Shown here: positions 62,698-64,000 of the stretch, one piece after another | Position numbering within the stretch: position 1 is the first letter of the stretch | How the letters are laid out: every line of letters begins with the position of its first letter | NCBI GenBank assembly: GCA_022711755.1 | Contig: JAKLEA010000002.1 | Location: 1-64,000 of the forward strand | Reading direction: 5' to 3' | Length of the DNA stretch: 64,000 nucleotides | Source of the DNA: Planctomycetota bacterium | GTDB taxonomy: Bacteria; Planctomycetota; Brocadiia; SM23-32; JAKLEA01 | The notes under the pieces: model-generated | Database searches by the model: none | Told to the model about the DNA's origin: nothing | What the model saw: only the letters and a program-made list of their open reading frames with translations | Made by a program: the position numbers and the translations under genes

Positions 62698-63759
62698 TCA
62701 GTCGAAAATCGCGTCAACAAACTTCCCCGCGTCGAACGGCTCCAGATCGTCGGCCTTCTCGCCCAAACCGACGAACTTGACCGGTATGTCAATCTGGTCC
62801 CTCATGCCCAGGACGATGCCGCCCTTTGCCGTGCCGTCCAGTTTTGCAAGAACAAGCCCGGTGACGTTGATCGCCTTTGTAAATTTCTCCGCCTGAGAGA
62901 TCGCGTTTTGCCCGGTCGTCGCGTCCAGCACAAGCAGGACCTCGTGCGGCGCGCCGGGAATCTTGCGCTCCAGTACGCGCCGGATTTTCGTCAACTCCTC
63001 CATCAACGTCTCCCGCGTGTGCAGCCGCCCTGCGGTGTCAACTATCAGGACATCGAAACCTCTGGCAAGCGCCTTGTCCGCCGCGTCGAAGGCAACCGCT
63101 GCGGGGTCGGCGGATTCATTGCGCACGATCTCAGCCCCCACGCGCCCGGCCCAGACGGTCAACTGCTCAACCGCAGCCGCGCGGAAGGTGTCGCTTGCCG
63201 CAAGCACAACCTTCTTTCCCTCGTCGCAGTATAGCTTTGCCAGCTTGGCTATCGAGGTCGTCTTGCCTGAGCCGTTCACGCCGGCGACAAGGATGACGGT
63301 CGGGCCGGATTGGGCAAACCTTATGCTCGTGTCCCATTCGCCAAGCTCTTTCTTGAGTTCTGTCTTGAGGTAGTCGAGAACCTGGTCGGTTGTGCGGATT
63401 TCCCGCATTTTGTACGCCCGGCGGATATGGCCTATGAGCCGGTCAACGGCGCGGGGGCCGATGTCCGCCTGGAAGAGCTGTTCCTCAAGCTCTGCGATGG
63501 TCGCCTCATCCAGTTCGCGCCCGGCGGCCAGAACGGTCCTGACGCCGATGGAGAGCTTGTCCCGCGTCTTGCGCAGTCCGCCCTTCAGTTTCTCCAGTGA
63601 ACCCGTCAGCCAGCTCTTCTTCTGCGCTTTCGGCTCTTCGGAGGAAGCGGTGGCGGGAGCAACCTCAGCCGATTCCCGGTCGGCTGGCTTCGTCTCGCCT
63701 TCCTGTTCCGTTTTTTGCGCGTCGTCCTTCTTGAAGAATTTCAGAGGTTTCCAGGCCAT
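62698..63759 (-). CDS. ftsY: Signal recognition particle receptor FtsY
   Basis: FtsY is the membrane-associated GTPase that docks SRP-ribosome complexes to the translocon. The 353 residues carry an acidic N-terminal A domain with a start typical of membrane targeting (MAWKPLKFFKKDD), the helical N domain, and the G domain. G motifs are VAGVNGSGKTTSIAKLA (G1), AASDTFRAAAVEQL (G2), VDTAGRLHTR (G3), LAKLDGTAKGG (G4) and GLGEKADDLEPFD (G5), plus VLDATTGQNA. ATG 63759 starts at the conserved end. Confidence 0.96.
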   Translation of the reverse strand: MAWKPLKFFKKDDAQKTEQEGETKPADRESAEVAPATASSEEPKAQKKSWLTGSLEKLKGGLRKTRDKLSIGVRTVLAAGRELDEATIAELEEQLFQADIGPRAVDRLIGHIRRAYKMREIRTTDQVLDYLKTELKKELGEWDTSIRFAQSGPTVILVAGVNGSGKTTSIAKLAKLYCDEGKKVVLAASDTFRAAAVEQLTVWAGRVGAEIVRNESADPAAVAFDAADKALARGFDVLIVDTAGRLHTRETLMEELTKIRRVLERKIPGAPHEVLLVLDATTGQNAISQAEKFTKAINVTGLVLAKLDGTAKGGIVLGMRDQIDIPVKFVGLGEKADDLEPFDAGKFVDAIFD

Positions 63760-63782
63760 GTCTGTCTCTTTGCGTTCTTATT

Positions 63783-64000
63783 CTATGCCCCGCGCAGGAT
63801 GCTCTGCGCCCGGGCTTTCTCGTAAAGCTTCAACATGAGTTCAACCGGCAGGCGCGATCTGCCGATGCCGATGTCGGGTTTGCGGCTTCCGTGAAAATCC
63901 GATCCGCCGGACGGCAGCAGGCCGAGGTTTTCGCACATGGCATTATAACGGTTTTCGTCGGACTTCGAATGAGTCGGGTAGAAGACCTCCAACCCGTCCA
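63783..64000 (-). CDS. PHP-domain phosphoesterase, 3' end only
   Basis: The gene runs off the window; only the last 72 codons are seen. DGLEVFYPTHSKSDENRY, PSGGSDFHGSRKPDIGIG and the short helical tail are characteristic of the C-terminal part of PHP phosphoesterases of the TrpH/YciV (RNase AM-like) group. The Asp and His of GSDFH are metal ligands. It precedes ftsY by 23 bases in the same direction, so the two are probably co-transcribed. Confidence 0.8.
   Translation of the reverse strand, partial: DGLEVFYPTHSKSDENRYNAMCENLGLLPSGGSDFHGSRKPDIGIGRSRLPVELMLKLYEKARAQSILRGA

Noticed and set aside
61888..63234. 448-codon plus-strand frame spanning the DUF362 and ftsY genes
   Set aside because: It crosses two clearly coding genes on the other strand and has a biased Arg/Gly/Val composition typical of shadow frames.

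Overview
This 64 kb window is chromosomal DNA of a GC-rich, Gram-negative, probably anaerobic bacterium. Housekeeping genes are scattered through it: prfA, rpmE, recJ, polA-coaE-rho, ftsY, ackA and a PBP2. They sit beside lipoproteins, a PEP-CTERM protein, Tat-exported DUF362 proteins, TPR-tailed membrane glycosyltransferases and many iron-sulfur proteins. This mix suggests the PVC group (Planctomycetota, Lentisphaerota and relatives) or a neighbouring uncultured phylum. The assignment rests on gene style only and is tentative.

Layout. At 1-6.3 kb are a secreted unknown protein, prfA, rpmE, a PBP2 carrying two haem-type CxxCH motifs, and a solitary sugar-binding lipoprotein. At 6.5-11.3 kb (minus) is a three-gene envelope operon: GT2, B12-type radical SAM, and a membrane-TPR glycosyltransferase-like protein. 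At 11.3-17.1 kb (plus) are recJ, a thioredoxin-like protein, a histidinol-phosphatase-type PHP protein, ridA, a 61-aa lipoprotein and a D-aminoacylase. At 17.1-24.2 kb (minus) is an accessory island. It holds a giant secreted lipoprotein with a tetranucleotide repeat just after its start, a reading-frame break near its 3' third, and a duplicated [C-terminal module + PepSY-like membrane protein] cassette. At 24.4-27.6 kb is a sugar ABC transporter without its ATPase. At 27.6-35.7 kb are ackA, a DUF362 protein, a large TPR glycosyltransferase, an FG-GAP protein and a PEP-CTERM protein.

The centrepiece is 35.9-51.6 kb: twelve tightly packed, mostly ATGA-overlapping minus-strand genes. In transcription order they are an MvhD-like protein, MetF, two glutamate-synthase FMN-domain proteins, a glutaminase-GXGXG glutamate synthase protein, HdrC, HdrB, [HdrA N-half fused to NuoE], NuoF, [NuoG-like ferredoxin fused to HdrA C-half and a second HdrA], MvhD and a MetV-type MTHFR C-terminal protein. 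The order resembles the MetFV-HdrABC-MvhD methylene-tetrahydrofolate reductase of acetogens. Here a NuoEFG-type diaphorase module appears to have been inserted into the middle of hdrA, and a complete archaeal-type glutamate synthase set lies inside the operon. The inference is an NADH-linked, electron-bifurcating or -confurcating complex that links methylene-THF and glutamate metabolism.

At 52.4-64 kb (minus) are a GT4 glycosyltransferase, rho, coaE, polA, a NapH/NapG-like Fe-S membrane protein with a DUF6599-like tail, a Tat DUF362 protein, ftsY and the 3' end of a PHP-domain gene. No rRNA, tRNA, CRISPR array or insertion sequence was recognised.
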